A DNA stretch of 64,000 bases from Futiania mangrovi (GTDB lineage Bacteria; Pseudomonadota; Alphaproteobacteria; Futianiales; Futianiaceae). A model generated the notes under the pieces. It was not told where the DNA came from, did no database searches, and saw only the letters and a program-made list of their open reading frames with translations. Below are positions 51,935 through 60,279 of this stretch, piece by piece. A program made the translations under genes and the position numbers. The stretch covers positions 218,359-282,358 of the forward strand of contig NZ_JAMZFT010000004.1 of the NCBI RefSeq assembly GCF_024158125.1, read 5' to 3'. Positions within the stretch are counted from its first letter, which is position 1, and the number at the start of each line of letters is the position of its first letter.

Positions 51935-52771
51935 GTGGACACGACGGAAGGCGCGCTGATACAGGCGAGTATCGACGGCATCGTCGAGCGCCTCGCCGAG
52001 TTGAACCTGAACCTGATCATCGAGCGGGATTTTGCAGAACTGCGCAGGTTCATGGAGTCGCAGGGGTCGTTCTTCGTCAATCCGACCTTCCATCCCGACA
52101 TCGCCCACAAGGGCGTTGTCGACGCCTTCTGGCTGCGGCTGGAGGACCAGGACGGCAAGGTCGTCGCCTCGCACGCCGACCGGGTGTTCGAGACGCCGGA
52201 TTTCATGGAAACGCATATCCGGCGCGCGGAGCTCTGGACCGGCGTGCCCGGACCGGATCCCTACATGGAGGGCGTGGCGTTCGACGAACTGCCGGTCACG
52301 ATCGGCGGTGTGGTCAGCCACTCGGGCTCCATGTGGATCGACAAGGACTGGCGGAAAAAGGGCATCGCCACCTTCCTGTCATATCTCAGCCGATCGATCC
52401 ACATGCGCAACTACGGTACCACGGTGCACACCGGCCTGATCCTCGAAGGGATCTGGAAAACCGACGTCTGGGGTATCTCATACGGCTACCCGCGCGCAGT
52501 GCATTGCCTGAAGGGCTACTGGCCGCCGATCGAGAAGGTGGTCGACCTCTGGATGTGCTGGATCGACCGGGCTGAATCGCTCGACGCCATCCGCGCCCTG
52601 CCGCGCCATGCGCAGGCGCCGGTCCCTGTGCCCGGCCTGACGGACGACGGCCGGTGGATCGGGCGCGGCGCCCATGCTGCGTCAGCCGAGCTTCAGTGGA
52701 CCCGGCCGTCCGACGCGATCAGCACGGCGGTAACCGATGCGCCGTCCGCCGACAGCGGTAGCGCGATCTGA
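51935..52771 (+). CDS. GNAT-like acyltransferase-fold protein
   Basis: A 278-residue protein. The region around 130-175 has MWIDKDWRKKGIATFLSYLS, close to motif A of GNAT acetyltransferases (D-x-x-x-R-x-K-G-I-A). A long N-terminal half lacks recognisable motifs. The C-terminus (after about 235) is proline/alanine-rich and lies antisense to the PAS_5-type gene that ends at 52693. GTG 51935 sits 6 bases behind GGGGGAG; ATG 51920 is an alternative with poor spacing. Substrate unknown. Confidence 0.65.
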   Translation: MDTTEGALIQASIDGIVERLAELNLNLIIERDFAELRRFMESQGSFFVNPTFHPDIAHKGVVDAFWLRLEDQDGKVVASHADRVFETPDFMETHIRRAELWTGVPGPDPYMEGVAFDELPVTIGGVVSHSGSMWIDKDWRKKGIATFLSYLSRSIHMRNYGTTVHTGLILEGIWKTDVWGISYGYPRAVHCLKGYWPPIEKVVDLWMCWIDRAESLDAIRALPRHAQAPVPVPGLTDDGRWIGRGAHAASAELQWTRPSDAISTAVTDAPSADSGSAI

Positions 52772-53193
52772 TCGTAGCTGCGCACCGCGCCGTCCATCTC
52801 GATCCGCACGGTCTGGCAGAGCGGCGCACCGGTAAAGGCCACCGCGATCAGGTCCTGCTTGATGCGCAATTGCGCGCCGCCGTCCCCCCAGGGGCGCACG
52901 CGGCCCGCGCTGCCCGGCAGATGGCCGTGCACGTCATGTACGGCGAAATCGCGCCCGATCTCGACCAGGTGCATGTTCACGCCGGAACGGGAGCAGACAT
53001 CGAGGCTGTCGGTCATGTCGCCAAGCGTCGGCATGCGCTCGTCCGCGCGCGCCGCGCGCCAGGCGCGGGCCAGACATTCGAGCCCCGGATGGTCGAGCGT
53101 GTAGCGGGAGAACGGATGCTTTTCTCGTGCGAAGCCACTCAGATGTCCCTGTCCGGCGGAAGTGAATTGCGCCGGAATGTTGCGTTCGCTCAT
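52693..53193 (-). CDS. PAS_5-like (PF07310-type) small protein
   Basis: A 166-residue soluble protein. The end IRIEMDGAVRSYDQIALPLS, then SVTAVLIASDG, resembles the last strands of the PAS_5 domain at 53389, and LARAWRAARADERMPTLGDM fits its first helix. Homology is weak but plausible. Its 3' end overlaps the convergent GNAT-like gene by 79 bases. It is divergent from the second PAS_5-type gene across a 195-base AT-rich region with a CtrA-type site. Confidence 0.65.
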   Translation of the reverse strand: MSERNIPAQFTSAGQGHLSGFAREKHPFSRYTLDHPGLECLARAWRAARADERMPTLGDMTDSLDVCSRSGVNMHLVEIGRDFAVHDVHGHLPGSAGRVRPWGDGGAQLRIKQDLIAVAFTGAPLCQTVRIEMDGAVRSYDQIALPLSADGASVTAVLIASDGRVH

Positions 53194-53388
53194 GAAATTC
53201 CCCGATCCGCAGCGCCTGAAAGACGGCTTTCAGGGTGCGTCCAGAGGTGTAAAGAAAGTGCTAAATGCCTAAAAACTCAGCTCTTAATCTTAATCCTACA
53301 TTAATACTCAGGAATTTAATTTTATTGGGAGAAAGCGGTTCGGCGCGGACGGACGATCTGGCAGCGCCGGTCGAAGGGTAGGGATGGC
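53194..53388. promoter_or_regulatory. AT-rich divergent promoter region with a perfect CtrA-type site
   Basis: TTAA-TCCTACA-TTAA at 53290-53304 is a perfect TTAA-N7-TTAA, the CtrA consensus in alphaproteobacteria; another TTAA is at 53284-53287. The region is far richer in A and T than the flanks. CtrA could control either of the two PAS-type genes, whose starts are 97 and 85 bases away. Confidence 0.6.
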
Positions 53389-53871
53389 ATGTCATTCAGC
53401 GCCATGCAGGACATCGCGCAGCACCTCGAGCTCTCGCTGGACGAGCTCGACAGCACACCATTGCTGCGGGAAATGTACGCCTGGTGGAACAAGGGCGACG
53501 ACCTGCCGCACTGGAAGGAGGTCAGCCCGTTCTCGATCCCGCGCGGGCTTCTGCCGCGGGTCATCCTGGTCGAGATGAGCGAAGACCCGGTCCGCTTCAA
53601 GATCCGCCTCGCCGGCACGGCGTTGTGTGCAGAGCAGGGGTGGGAGCTGAAGGGGCATTACGTCGACGAGATCTACAACGCCCGCGACTACAAGGTGATC
53701 GAGGCCAACTATCTCGATTGCGCGAAAACGCGGAAGCCGCGGTTCTCCGAACGCCACGTGCTATGCACCACGGGCAACTGGGTCGTGTACCGGGTCCTCA
53801 TCCTGCCGCTGCGGGGCGACGATGGAGCGGTCAAGGGCTTCGTGTCCTGCTCTGCGGCAATCAATCAGTAG
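53389..53871 (+). CDS. PAS_5 domain-containing protein
   Basis: A 160-residue single-domain protein matching the PAS_5 (PF07310) pattern: LREMYAWWNKGDDLPHWKEV, RGLLPRVILVEMSEDPVRFK, IRLAGTALCAEQGWELKGHY, then YRVLILPLRGDDGAVKGFVS. Such proteins occur as stand-alone sensors in alphaproteobacteria; ligand unknown. Its start lies behind the CtrA-type site, and its end overlaps the LpxL-like gene (convergent) by 11 bases. Confidence 0.82.
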   Translation: MSFSAMQDIAQHLELSLDELDSTPLLREMYAWWNKGDDLPHWKEVSPFSIPRGLLPRVILVEMSEDPVRFKIRLAGTALCAEQGWELKGHYVDEIYNARDYKVIEANYLDCAKTRKPRFSERHVLCTTGNWVVYRVLILPLRGDDGAVKGFVSCSAAINQ

Positions 53872-54877
53872 CCGGCGCGGCAGACCCTCCCTCCCGGGGC
53901 GCGCCGGGGCTGCTCAGCACGTTCCCGGTCCAGCGCCGGTGCAGCCAGAACCATTGATCCGGATGCTCCGCGATCCATGCCTCGAAGCGGCGATGTACCT
54001 GCTGCACGAGGGCCGCGGGCGCATGCGGGTCGCGCGGATCGAGCCCGGGGGCAAGCGTCAGCGGCGGCTCCACGCACACGCGGAAATGACCAGGCGCCAG
54101 CCGGATCGCGCGTACAGGCACCATCGGGATGCCGAGACGCAGCGAAAGTTCCGCGGCAGCGCCGGGCGCGCGCACCGGGCGCCCGAAGAAGTCGATCTCC
54201 ACCCCTGTGTTGAGGCGCTGGTCGACCAGCATCAGCACGCTGCCGCCGCCCCTCAGGTGCCGGAAGATGCCACGCGCGCCGGCGTGCCCCTTGTGAAAGA
54301 GGCCGCCGCCGGTGCCCGAGAGGACGCGCCAGGTATGCGCATCCACCAGCGGGTTGTTGAAGGCGCGGTAGACCATCGAGGGGTTGATGCCTTGCCGGCG
54401 GGCGGCGACGCGGATCGCCTCCCAGCAGGCGAGGTGCGCGGAGACGAAGATCGCGCCCTTGCTGTCCGCCGCGATGCGGTCGAGCACGTCGGTTCCCTCG
54501 ACGCGCACGCGCGCGGGCTCTTCTTCCAGGGCACGGAGGTGGGCGAGGTCGGCCGCGACCTGGCCGAGGTTGTCCCAGACGCCGCGGGCGATCTTTTCGC
54601 GCTCTGCCGCCGGGCGGTCGGGCCAGACCAGCGCCAGCGTGTCCAGCGCACGACGATGCGCACCGAGCCGGGGGCCGAGCCATGCCATCAGGCGGCCGCA
54701 GCCACGCGCCGCACGGTCATAGGGCAGGGCGCCGATAACCTGGTGCGCGGTCCAGGCAGCGGCATACTCCATCCGGTGCCGCAGCCGGGTCAGCGCGGTG
54801 CGGCGGTGGGCCGAGGGATGGGGCGGAACCTCGAACTCGTCCGTGATGCGCGTGCGGTCAGCCCTTGCCTGGGTCAC
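53861..54877 (-). CDS. LpxL/HtrB-like lipid A or lysophospholipid acyltransferase
   Basis: A 338-residue acyltransferase of the LpxL superfamily. The catalytic H-x4-E is H148-L-A-C-W-E153 in FVSAHLACWEA; later conserved parts are LVDQRLNTGVEIDFFGRPVR and the C-terminal HPDQWFWLHRRW. It adds a secondary acyl chain to lipid A, or acts on another glycolipid, at the inner face of the membrane. A clear N-terminal membrane anchor is not evident. It overlaps manC by 20 bases on the same strand. Confidence 0.9.
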   Translation of the reverse strand: MTQARADRTRITDEFEVPPHPSAHRRTALTRLRHRMEYAAAWTAHQVIGALPYDRAARGCGRLMAWLGPRLGAHRRALDTLALVWPDRPAAEREKIARGVWDNLGQVAADLAHLRALEEEPARVRVEGTDVLDRIAADSKGAIFVSAHLACWEAIRVAARRQGINPSMVYRAFNNPLVDAHTWRVLSGTGGGLFHKGHAGARGIFRHLRGGGSVLMLVDQRLNTGVEIDFFGRPVRAPGAAAELSLRLGIPMVPVRAIRLAPGHFRVCVEPPLTLAPGLDPRDPHAPAALVQQVHRRFEAWIAEHPDQWFWLHRRWTGNVLSSPGAPREGGSAAPATD

Positions 54878-56351
54878 CTGCTGCCCCGTTGCCCGATGAC
54901 TTGAAGAGGCGGGGCGTCACGGACGCTGCGGGGGTGTCGGTCGTGCGCGCATAGATGTCCTCGAACCGCACGATGTCGTCCTCCCCCAGGTAACTGCCCG
55001 ACTGAACCTCGATCAGCGACAGGTCCACCCGGCCGGGATTCTCCAGCCGGTGCGTCATGCCGATGGGAATATAGGTCGACTGGTTCTCGGTCAGAAGCAC
55101 TTCCTCGGTCCCGCGCGTCACCTTGGCCGTGCCGCGCACGACGATCCAGTGTTCCGCCCGGTGGTGGTGCATCTGCAGCGACAGGCTGGCGCCCGGCTTC
55201 ACCATCAGGTGCTTCACCTGAAAGCGGTCGCCGGCGTCGATCGTCTCGTACCAGCCCCAGGGGCGCAGCACACGCTCGTGCGTGGCGAACTCCGGCCGGC
55301 CTTGCGCCTTCAGCGCGTCGACGAGGGATTTCACGTCCTGCGCGCGCTCTCGCGGGGCGATCATCACGGCGTCGGGGGTGGCGACGACCACGAGATCCCT
55401 CACCCCCACGGCGGCGACGAGGGGACCGTCGCTGCGCAGCAAGCTGTTCTCCGTGTCGAGCGCCAGCACGTCGCCCTGTACCCGGTTGCCCGCGCCGTCG
55501 CGGTCGCCGACGTCCCAGAGCGCCGACCAGGAACCGATGTCGCTCCAACCGAGGTCGACGGGCAGGACGACGGCCTTGTCGGTCTTCTCCATGACCGCGT
55601 AGTCGATGGAATCGGACGGGCAGGCGGCGAAGGCCGCCTTGTCGAGACGCAGGAAGTCGAGGTCGGCCTGGCGCTTCTCGACCGCCTCGGCGGTCGCACG
55701 CGCCATTTCGGGCGCGAGGCGGCCAAGCTCCTCCAGCCAGGCGCGGGCGGAAAAGGCGAACATCCCGCTGTTCCACGAATAGCCGCCGTCGGCGAGGTAG
55801 CGTTCGGCGGTCGCGGCGTCCGGCTTCTCCACGAAGCGGGCGACGCGCCAGACGCCGTCGGCGAGGCTCTCCCCCCGCTCGATATAGCCATAGCCGGTTT
55901 CCGCCCGCTCCGGTGCGATGCCGAAGGTGACGAGATGGCCCTGCGCGGCGAGGTCGCCGGCACGCGCCACGGCGGCGCGGAAGGCGTCCGTGTCGCGGAT
56001 GTGATGGTCGGCGGGCAGCAGCAGAAGGACGCCGTCGGGGTCTTGCGCGGCCACGAGATGGGCGGCGACGGCCGCCGCGGGCGCGGTGTTGCGGCCCACG
56101 GGCTCCAGCGCGATGGCCAGCGGCGCGACGCCGATCTCCTGAAGCTGGGCCGCGATGAGGAAGCGGTGCTCCTCGTTGCAGACAACCAGCGGCGCGGCGC
56201 AGGTGGCAGCGTCGAGGCGCAGCACGGTCTCCTGCAGCATGCTCCGGTCCGAAACGAGGCGCTGGAGCTGCTTGGGATAGCTCGCGCGCGAGACGGGCCA
56301 GAGCCGGGTGCCCGAGCCCCCGGACAGGATGACAGGGTAGATCTTCGCCAT
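54858..56351 (-). CDS. manC: Mannose-1-phosphate guanylyltransferase / mannose-6-phosphate isomerase
   Basis: A 497-residue bifunctional (type II) enzyme. The N-terminal nucleotidyltransferase domain carries LSGGSGTRLWPVSRASYPKQ (9-28), LLLLPADHHI, FVEKPD and YSWNSGMFAFSA, making GDP-mannose. The C-terminal cupin part, from about residue 370, has RPWGWYETIDAGDRFQVKHL and HHRAEHWIVVRGTAKV, the isomerase/metal site. GDP-mannose feeds capsule, LPS or exopolysaccharide. The final 25 residues are a variable tail overlapping the LpxL-like gene start. Confidence 0.95.
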   Translation of the reverse strand: MAKIYPVILSGGSGTRLWPVSRASYPKQLQRLVSDRSMLQETVLRLDAATCAAPLVVCNEEHRFLIAAQLQEIGVAPLAIALEPVGRNTAPAAAVAAHLVAAQDPDGVLLLLPADHHIRDTDAFRAAVARAGDLAAQGHLVTFGIAPERAETGYGYIERGESLADGVWRVARFVEKPDAATAERYLADGGYSWNSGMFAFSARAWLEELGRLAPEMARATAEAVEKRQADLDFLRLDKAAFAACPSDSIDYAVMEKTDKAVVLPVDLGWSDIGSWSALWDVGDRDGAGNRVQGDVLALDTENSLLRSDGPLVAAVGVRDLVVVATPDAVMIAPRERAQDVKSLVDALKAQGRPEFATHERVLRPWGWYETIDAGDRFQVKHLMVKPGASLSLQMHHHRAEHWIVVRGTAKVTRGTEEVLLTENQSTYIPIGMTHRLENPGRVDLSLIEVQSGSYLGEDDIVRFEDIYARTTDTPAASVTPRLFKSSGNGAAGDPGKG

Positions 56352-56555
56352 GGTGCGGTCCGTTCTTGCAACAGCGTCTGGCCGGACTTTGCCAGACCAT
56401 GCGCCAAGGGATGGTTAAGGGCAAGCCACGGTGACCGCTCGGGCGAAACGTTTGCCACAGTCTCGCCACGGGAGCTTCACGCTTCAACCGCGCTGCGGGG
56501 GCAGTGTCGCGGTCCGGCCCCGGCAGGCGGGTCAGACGGGAGCGTCAAGGTGGTC

Positions 56556-57002
56556 ATGCGGTTGCGTGGCGTGAGGATGGGCAGGCTTTCGGCGGCGCTG
56601 GCACTTGCGCTGACAGGCGCGCTGGCGGCGGGCGCGTATGCGGCCGAACCGCCCGCCGGCGTTGCGGGGATGCCGAACCGCCCTGCGGCGATCCAGCCGG
56701 TCGGCGAGGCGCATATCAGCGGCACGGGCCCGGCGGCCATCGTCGGGTTCGCGCCGGGCAGCGCGGAAGTACCTCCGGCGGGCGTGCGCGTGCTCTCCCT
56801 CTTTGCCGCGCGGGTGCGCGATCACGGCGGACCTGTCGTCGTGCTGCACGAGGACGACGGCTCGGGCCTGACGCTGGAGATGGCGCGCGTCCGCCAGGTG
56901 CGCGACCTGCTGAGCCATCTGGGCGTCGAAGTGGCGGATTCCCCGCCGGAGAGCGCCTCCGGCCTTGTCATCGTCGTGACGGGAACGCTGGGCGGGTATT
57001 GA
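56556..57002 (+). CDS. Secreted OmpA-like small protein
   Basis: A 148-residue exported protein. Residues 1-30 contain a signal peptide (basic start, then SAALALALTGALAAGAYA). After GFAPGSAEVPPAGVRVLSLF the arrangement of strand, helix and the LEMARVRQVRDLLSHLGVEV segment resembles a shortened OmpA/MotB peptidoglycan-binding domain, but the N-x-x-L-S-x-x-R-A core is changed, so peptidoglycan binding is doubtful. ATG 56556 follows AAGG; ATG 56577 is an alternative. Confidence 0.65.
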   Translation: MRLRGVRMGRLSAALALALTGALAAGAYAAEPPAGVAGMPNRPAAIQPVGEAHISGTGPAAIVGFAPGSAEVPPAGVRVLSLFAARVRDHGGPVVVLHEDDGSGLTLEMARVRQVRDLLSHLGVEVADSPPESASGLVIVVTGTLGGY

Positions 57003-57111
57003 GGCTTCGCACTTGTCGCGGCGGTGCCGAGCGGCTACCCAGTCGGCCAGATCGAGACGGGCGCGCCCCCGCGAGGGGCAGCGCGCAGGGAACCGCCCGG
57101 GGGGATGCCAG

Positions 57112-57546
57112 ATGACGGAGATCGTTGTGCCGGAAGGCTATGAGCTGACCGCGCCGAGAGGCTTCAACGTGCACGGCGGGCCGGTGTTCGTGCGCAAGCG
57201 CGAGGACGGCACGCTGCACTTCATCCTCGACATCGAGGACCGCCACATGAACATGGGCGGCGTCGTCCACGGCGGCGTGCTGATGTCCATGGCGGACGTG
57301 ACGCTGGGCGTGACGGTGTTCGAGAAGATCGGCCGTAAGGCCTGCGCGACGATCAACCTCGACTGCAACTTCCTCGCCGCCGGAAAGCTGGGCGACCGCA
57401 TCCAGGGTACGGCGGAAGTGGTGCGCGAGACGCGCGACGTGGTGTTCGTCGAGGGCCGTCTCTATACCGAGAAGCGCACGCTGATGACCGCGCAGGGCAT
57501 CTGGAAGATCCTGCACACCACGCCACCCTTCTCTGACCCGGTCTGA
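57112..57546 (+). CDS. PaaI-family hotdog thioesterase
   Basis: A 144-residue single hotdog domain. The catalytic helix reads MGGVVHGGVLMSMADVTLGV with H-G-G and the later D; CNFLAAGKLGDRIQGTAEVV is the usual beta segment. It likely hydrolyses aryl- or acyl-CoA and releases CoA, as in the phenylacetate-type thioesterases. ATG 57112 follows a G-rich GGGGGAT stretch. Convergent with the dienoyl-CoA isomerase gene. Confidence 0.88.
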   Translation: MTEIVVPEGYELTAPRGFNVHGGPVFVRKREDGTLHFILDIEDRHMNMGGVVHGGVLMSMADVTLGVTVFEKIGRKACATINLDCNFLAAGKLGDRIQGTAEVVRETRDVVFVEGRLYTEKRTLMTAQGIWKILHTTPPFSDPV

Positions 57547-57560
57547 AGGGCGGGGCGACC

Positions 57561-58397
57561 TCACAGCCCCTTGCGGCGCGGCGGCAGGTCGGCGAAGCGG
57601 CCGGGGCGCTTCTCGGCGCGGGCGGCGGCGGCCTCCATGATCTCCGGCGGGGAGAGGGACGCCGCGCTCCAGTTCGCCACTTCGCGCAGCCCCTCGGCGA
57701 CCGTGTGGTCGCGGGCGTGCAGCAGCATCTTCTTCGTTCCCCAGACCGCGAGCGGGGATTTCGCCGCAAGCTCCTTCGCCAGGTCGAGCGCGCGGGCGTG
57801 GAGGGCCTCGGCGTCGGGCAGAACCTCGCTGACGAGGCCCCAGCGCGCGGCCTCCTCCGCGCCGAAGCGGCGGCCCGTCAGGCACCAGTCGTGCGCGATC
57901 CCGGGCGGCACGATGCGCGGCAGGCGCTGCAGCGTGCCGACGTCGGCGGCGAGGGCGATGTTCACCTCCTCCACGCCGAAGACCGCGTCGGCGGAGGCGA
58001 GCCGGATGTCGCAAGCCGTGATCATGTCGATGCCGCCGCCGAGGCAGGCGCCATGGATCGTCGCGATGACGGGGAAGCGCGCCCTCTCGAACGCGGTGAA
58101 GCTGTCCTGAAGCGCCAGCACGAGGTCGCGCATGGCTGCCGCCCCGCGCGCCTCGTCCCCGCCGCCGCGCAGCCCGCCGAGCGAGGACAGAGCCGTGAGG
58201 TCGATGCCCGAGCAGAAATGCCTGCCCTCGCCCGACAGCACCATGGCGCGCACGGTGCCTCCGGCGTCGAGGCTGTCGACGATTTCGGGAAGTTCGCGCC
58301 ACATGTCGGCGTCGAGGGCGTTCGCCTTTTCCGGCCGCATCATGCGGACGTGGGCGACCTGATCTGCGGTGTCGACCCGGAATGCGCGGTAGCTCAT
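57561..58397 (-). CDS. Delta3,5-Delta2,4-dienoyl-CoA isomerase-like crotonase
   Basis: A 278-residue crotonase. All three acidic residues of mammalian ECH1 have counterparts: D124 (GGID), E144 (VEEVN) and D152 (LAADVG), in the segment GACLGGGIDMITACDIRLAS and AADVGTLQRLP. HFCSGIDLTAL forms the first oxyanion part. The enzyme shifts 3,5-dienoyl-CoA to 2,4-dienoyl-CoA in beta-oxidation of unsaturated acids with odd-position double bonds. It stands apart from the TetR regulon at 7-19 kb. The tail ends AEKRPGRF, similar to other dienoyl-CoA isomerases. Confidence 0.9.
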   Translation of the reverse strand: MSYRAFRVDTADQVAHVRMMRPEKANALDADMWRELPEIVDSLDAGGTVRAMVLSGEGRHFCSGIDLTALSSLGGLRGGGDEARGAAAMRDLVLALQDSFTAFERARFPVIATIHGACLGGGIDMITACDIRLASADAVFGVEEVNIALAADVGTLQRLPRIVPPGIAHDWCLTGRRFGAEEAARWGLVSEVLPDAEALHARALDLAKELAAKSPLAVWGTKKMLLHARDHTVAEGLREVANWSAASLSPPEIMEAAAARAEKRPGRFADLPPRRKGL

Positions 58398-58502
58398 CTG
58401 CCCCCATCTCCCCTATCTTGGCGGCCGGCCTTGCTCCCGCCACGATGGCGGGCGAGGCGGTGCCGGTCAATCGGCGGGGGCGTGCGACGGGAGACGGCTT
58501 GA

Positions 58503-59636
58503 ATGACACGCATCACCGAGCATATCGAGCTGCCCGTGGTCAGCGCGGGCACGCGGCGCCAGGTGACGCTCCACCGCTGGGGCGGGGGGCTGGCGCGGCG
58601 CGCCTATATCCAGGCCTCGCTCCATGCCGACGAGACGCCGGGCCTGCTGGTCGCGCATCACCTCGTCCGCCTGCTGGACCGCGCGGCGGAGGAGGCGCGC
58701 ATCGCGGGCGAGATCGTGGTCGTGCCGTTCGCCAACCCGATCGGCCTCGACCAGCACCTGGCCGACGTGCACCTCGGCCGCTACCACGCGGAATCGGGTG
58801 AGAATTTCAATCGCGGCTGGCCGGCGCTGACGGAGACGGTGGCGGGCGCGGTCGCGGACCGGCTGGGGACCGACCCGGACGCCAACGTTGCCGCGATCCG
58901 GGGCGCGATCCGGGCGGCGACGCTTGCGCTGCCGGCGTCGCGGGAGGACCAGGCGCTGAAGCGGGCGCTGTTCCTCGAGGCGGGCGTGGCGGACCTCGTC
59001 CTCGACCTGCATTGCGATTCCGAAGCCGTGCTGCATCTCTACCTCGGCACGCCGCTGTGGCCCGATGCGTGCGACCTGGCGGGCGACCTGAAATCCCATG
59101 CGCACCTGCTGGCGGAGACTTCGGGCGGCAATCCGTTCGACGAGGCGTGCTCGACGATCTGGTGGGAACTGGCGCAGCGCTTTCCGGACAAGGCGATCCC
59201 CAACGCCTGCCTGTCGGCAACGGTCGAGCTTCGCGGCGGTCCGGACGTCGACGACGCGACGGCGCTGGGCGATGCCGAGGCGATCCTGCGCGTCCTCACG
59301 CGCCGCGGCTTCCTGACGGGTGAGGCCGGTCCCGTTCCGCCGCTGCTGGCGGAGGCCACCCCGCTCGACGGCGTCGACATGATCGCGGCGGAGGTGCCGG
59401 GTGTCGCCGTCTGGACCGTGGCGGTCGGCGACCGGGTGGAGAAGGGCCAGACGCTGGGCGAGATCGTCGACGTGGAGGACGCGCACGCACCGCGCACGCC
59501 CATCGTTGCGCGCACCGGCGGCGTGCTGTTCGCACGCAAGCTGGAAAAGCTCGTTCGCCCCGGCCAGCCCATCGCCAAGGTGGCGGGGGCCGAGCCCCTG
59601 CCGTGGCGTACCGGAAACCTGCTCACCAGCCGCTGA
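58503..59636 (+). CDS. Succinylglutamate desuccinylase/aspartoacylase family metallohydrolase
   Basis: A 377-residue M14-like deacylase. Zinc ligands appear as H41-x2-E44 in SLHADETPGLL and H170 in DLHCDSE; the pattern N-P-x-G is in VVPFANPIGLDQH. The C-terminal 80 residues form a barrel-like domain (VGDRVEKGQTLGEIVDVED) resembling a biotinyl/lipoyl-type hybrid motif, as is usual in the longer AstE/AspA-like proteins. It removes an acyl group from an amino acid or a related compound; substrate not known. 41 bases before the AhpD-like gene. Confidence 0.88.
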   Translation: MTRITEHIELPVVSAGTRRQVTLHRWGGGLARRAYIQASLHADETPGLLVAHHLVRLLDRAAEEARIAGEIVVVPFANPIGLDQHLADVHLGRYHAESGENFNRGWPALTETVAGAVADRLGTDPDANVAAIRGAIRAATLALPASREDQALKRALFLEAGVADLVLDLHCDSEAVLHLYLGTPLWPDACDLAGDLKSHAHLLAETSGGNPFDEACSTIWWELAQRFPDKAIPNACLSATVELRGGPDVDDATALGDAEAILRVLTRRGFLTGEAGPVPPLLAEATPLDGVDMIAAEVPGVAVWTVAVGDRVEKGQTLGEIVDVEDAHAPRTPIVARTGGVLFARKLEKLVRPGQPIAKVAGAEPLPWRTGNLLTSR

Positions 59637-59677
59637 GAACGGCCAATCACACGAACCCGATCCAAGGAGATGCCCCG

Positions 59678-60268
59678 ATGACAGCCAAGAGCGCGCAGCC
59701 CGGTCACGTGATCGCCCTCGACATTCCGCTGCCGGAGACGAAGGATCTGCCGGAGCGGACGGCGAAGTTCTTCAACATCTGCCAGGAAAAGCTCGGCATG
59801 GTGCCGAACGTGCTCCGCGCCTATTCCTTCGACACGGCCAAGCTCGACGTCTTCAGCGCCTTCTACAACGACCTGATGCTGGGCGAGTCGGGGCTTTCGA
59901 AGCTCGAACGCGAGATGATCGCGGTCGTGGTCTCCAGCGTGAACCACTGCTTCTACTGCCTGACCGCGCACGGTGCGGCGGTGCGGCAGCTCTCGGGCGA
60001 CCCGGCGCTCGGCGAACTGATGGGTATGAACTACCGCGCAGCGGATCTCTCGCCGCGCCAGCGCGCCATGCTCGACTTCGCGTGGAAGATGACGGAGCGG
60101 CCCTACGACATCGTCGAGGCGGACCGGCAGGCCTTGCGCGATGCAGGCTTCAGCGAGCGCGACATCTGGGACATCGCGGCGGTTGCGTCCTTTTTCAACA
60201 TGACGAACCGCATGGCCGCGGCAACCGACATGCAGCCGAACCCGGAGTATCACGCCCAGGCGCGCTAA
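59678..60268 (+). CDS. Peroxidase-related AhpD/carboxymuconolactone decarboxylase family protein
   Basis: A 196-residue helical protein. The redox core is C91-x2-C94 with H98 in SSVNHCFYCLTAHGA, preceded by LEREMIAVVVS, the AhpD signature E-x11-C-x-x-C-x3-H. It could reduce peroxides or act as a thiol oxidoreductase. RBS AAGGAGA before ATG 59678. Same direction as the aspartoacylase-family gene; converges on hemN. Confidence 0.9.
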   Translation: MTAKSAQPGHVIALDIPLPETKDLPERTAKFFNICQEKLGMVPNVLRAYSFDTAKLDVFSAFYNDLMLGESGLSKLEREMIAVVVSSVNHCFYCLTAHGAAVRQLSGDPALGELMGMNYRAADLSPRQRAMLDFAWKMTERPYDIVEADRQALRDAGFSERDIWDIAAVASFFNMTNRMAAATDMQPNPEYHAQAR

Positions 60269-60279
60269 CGCGCGCGGCG

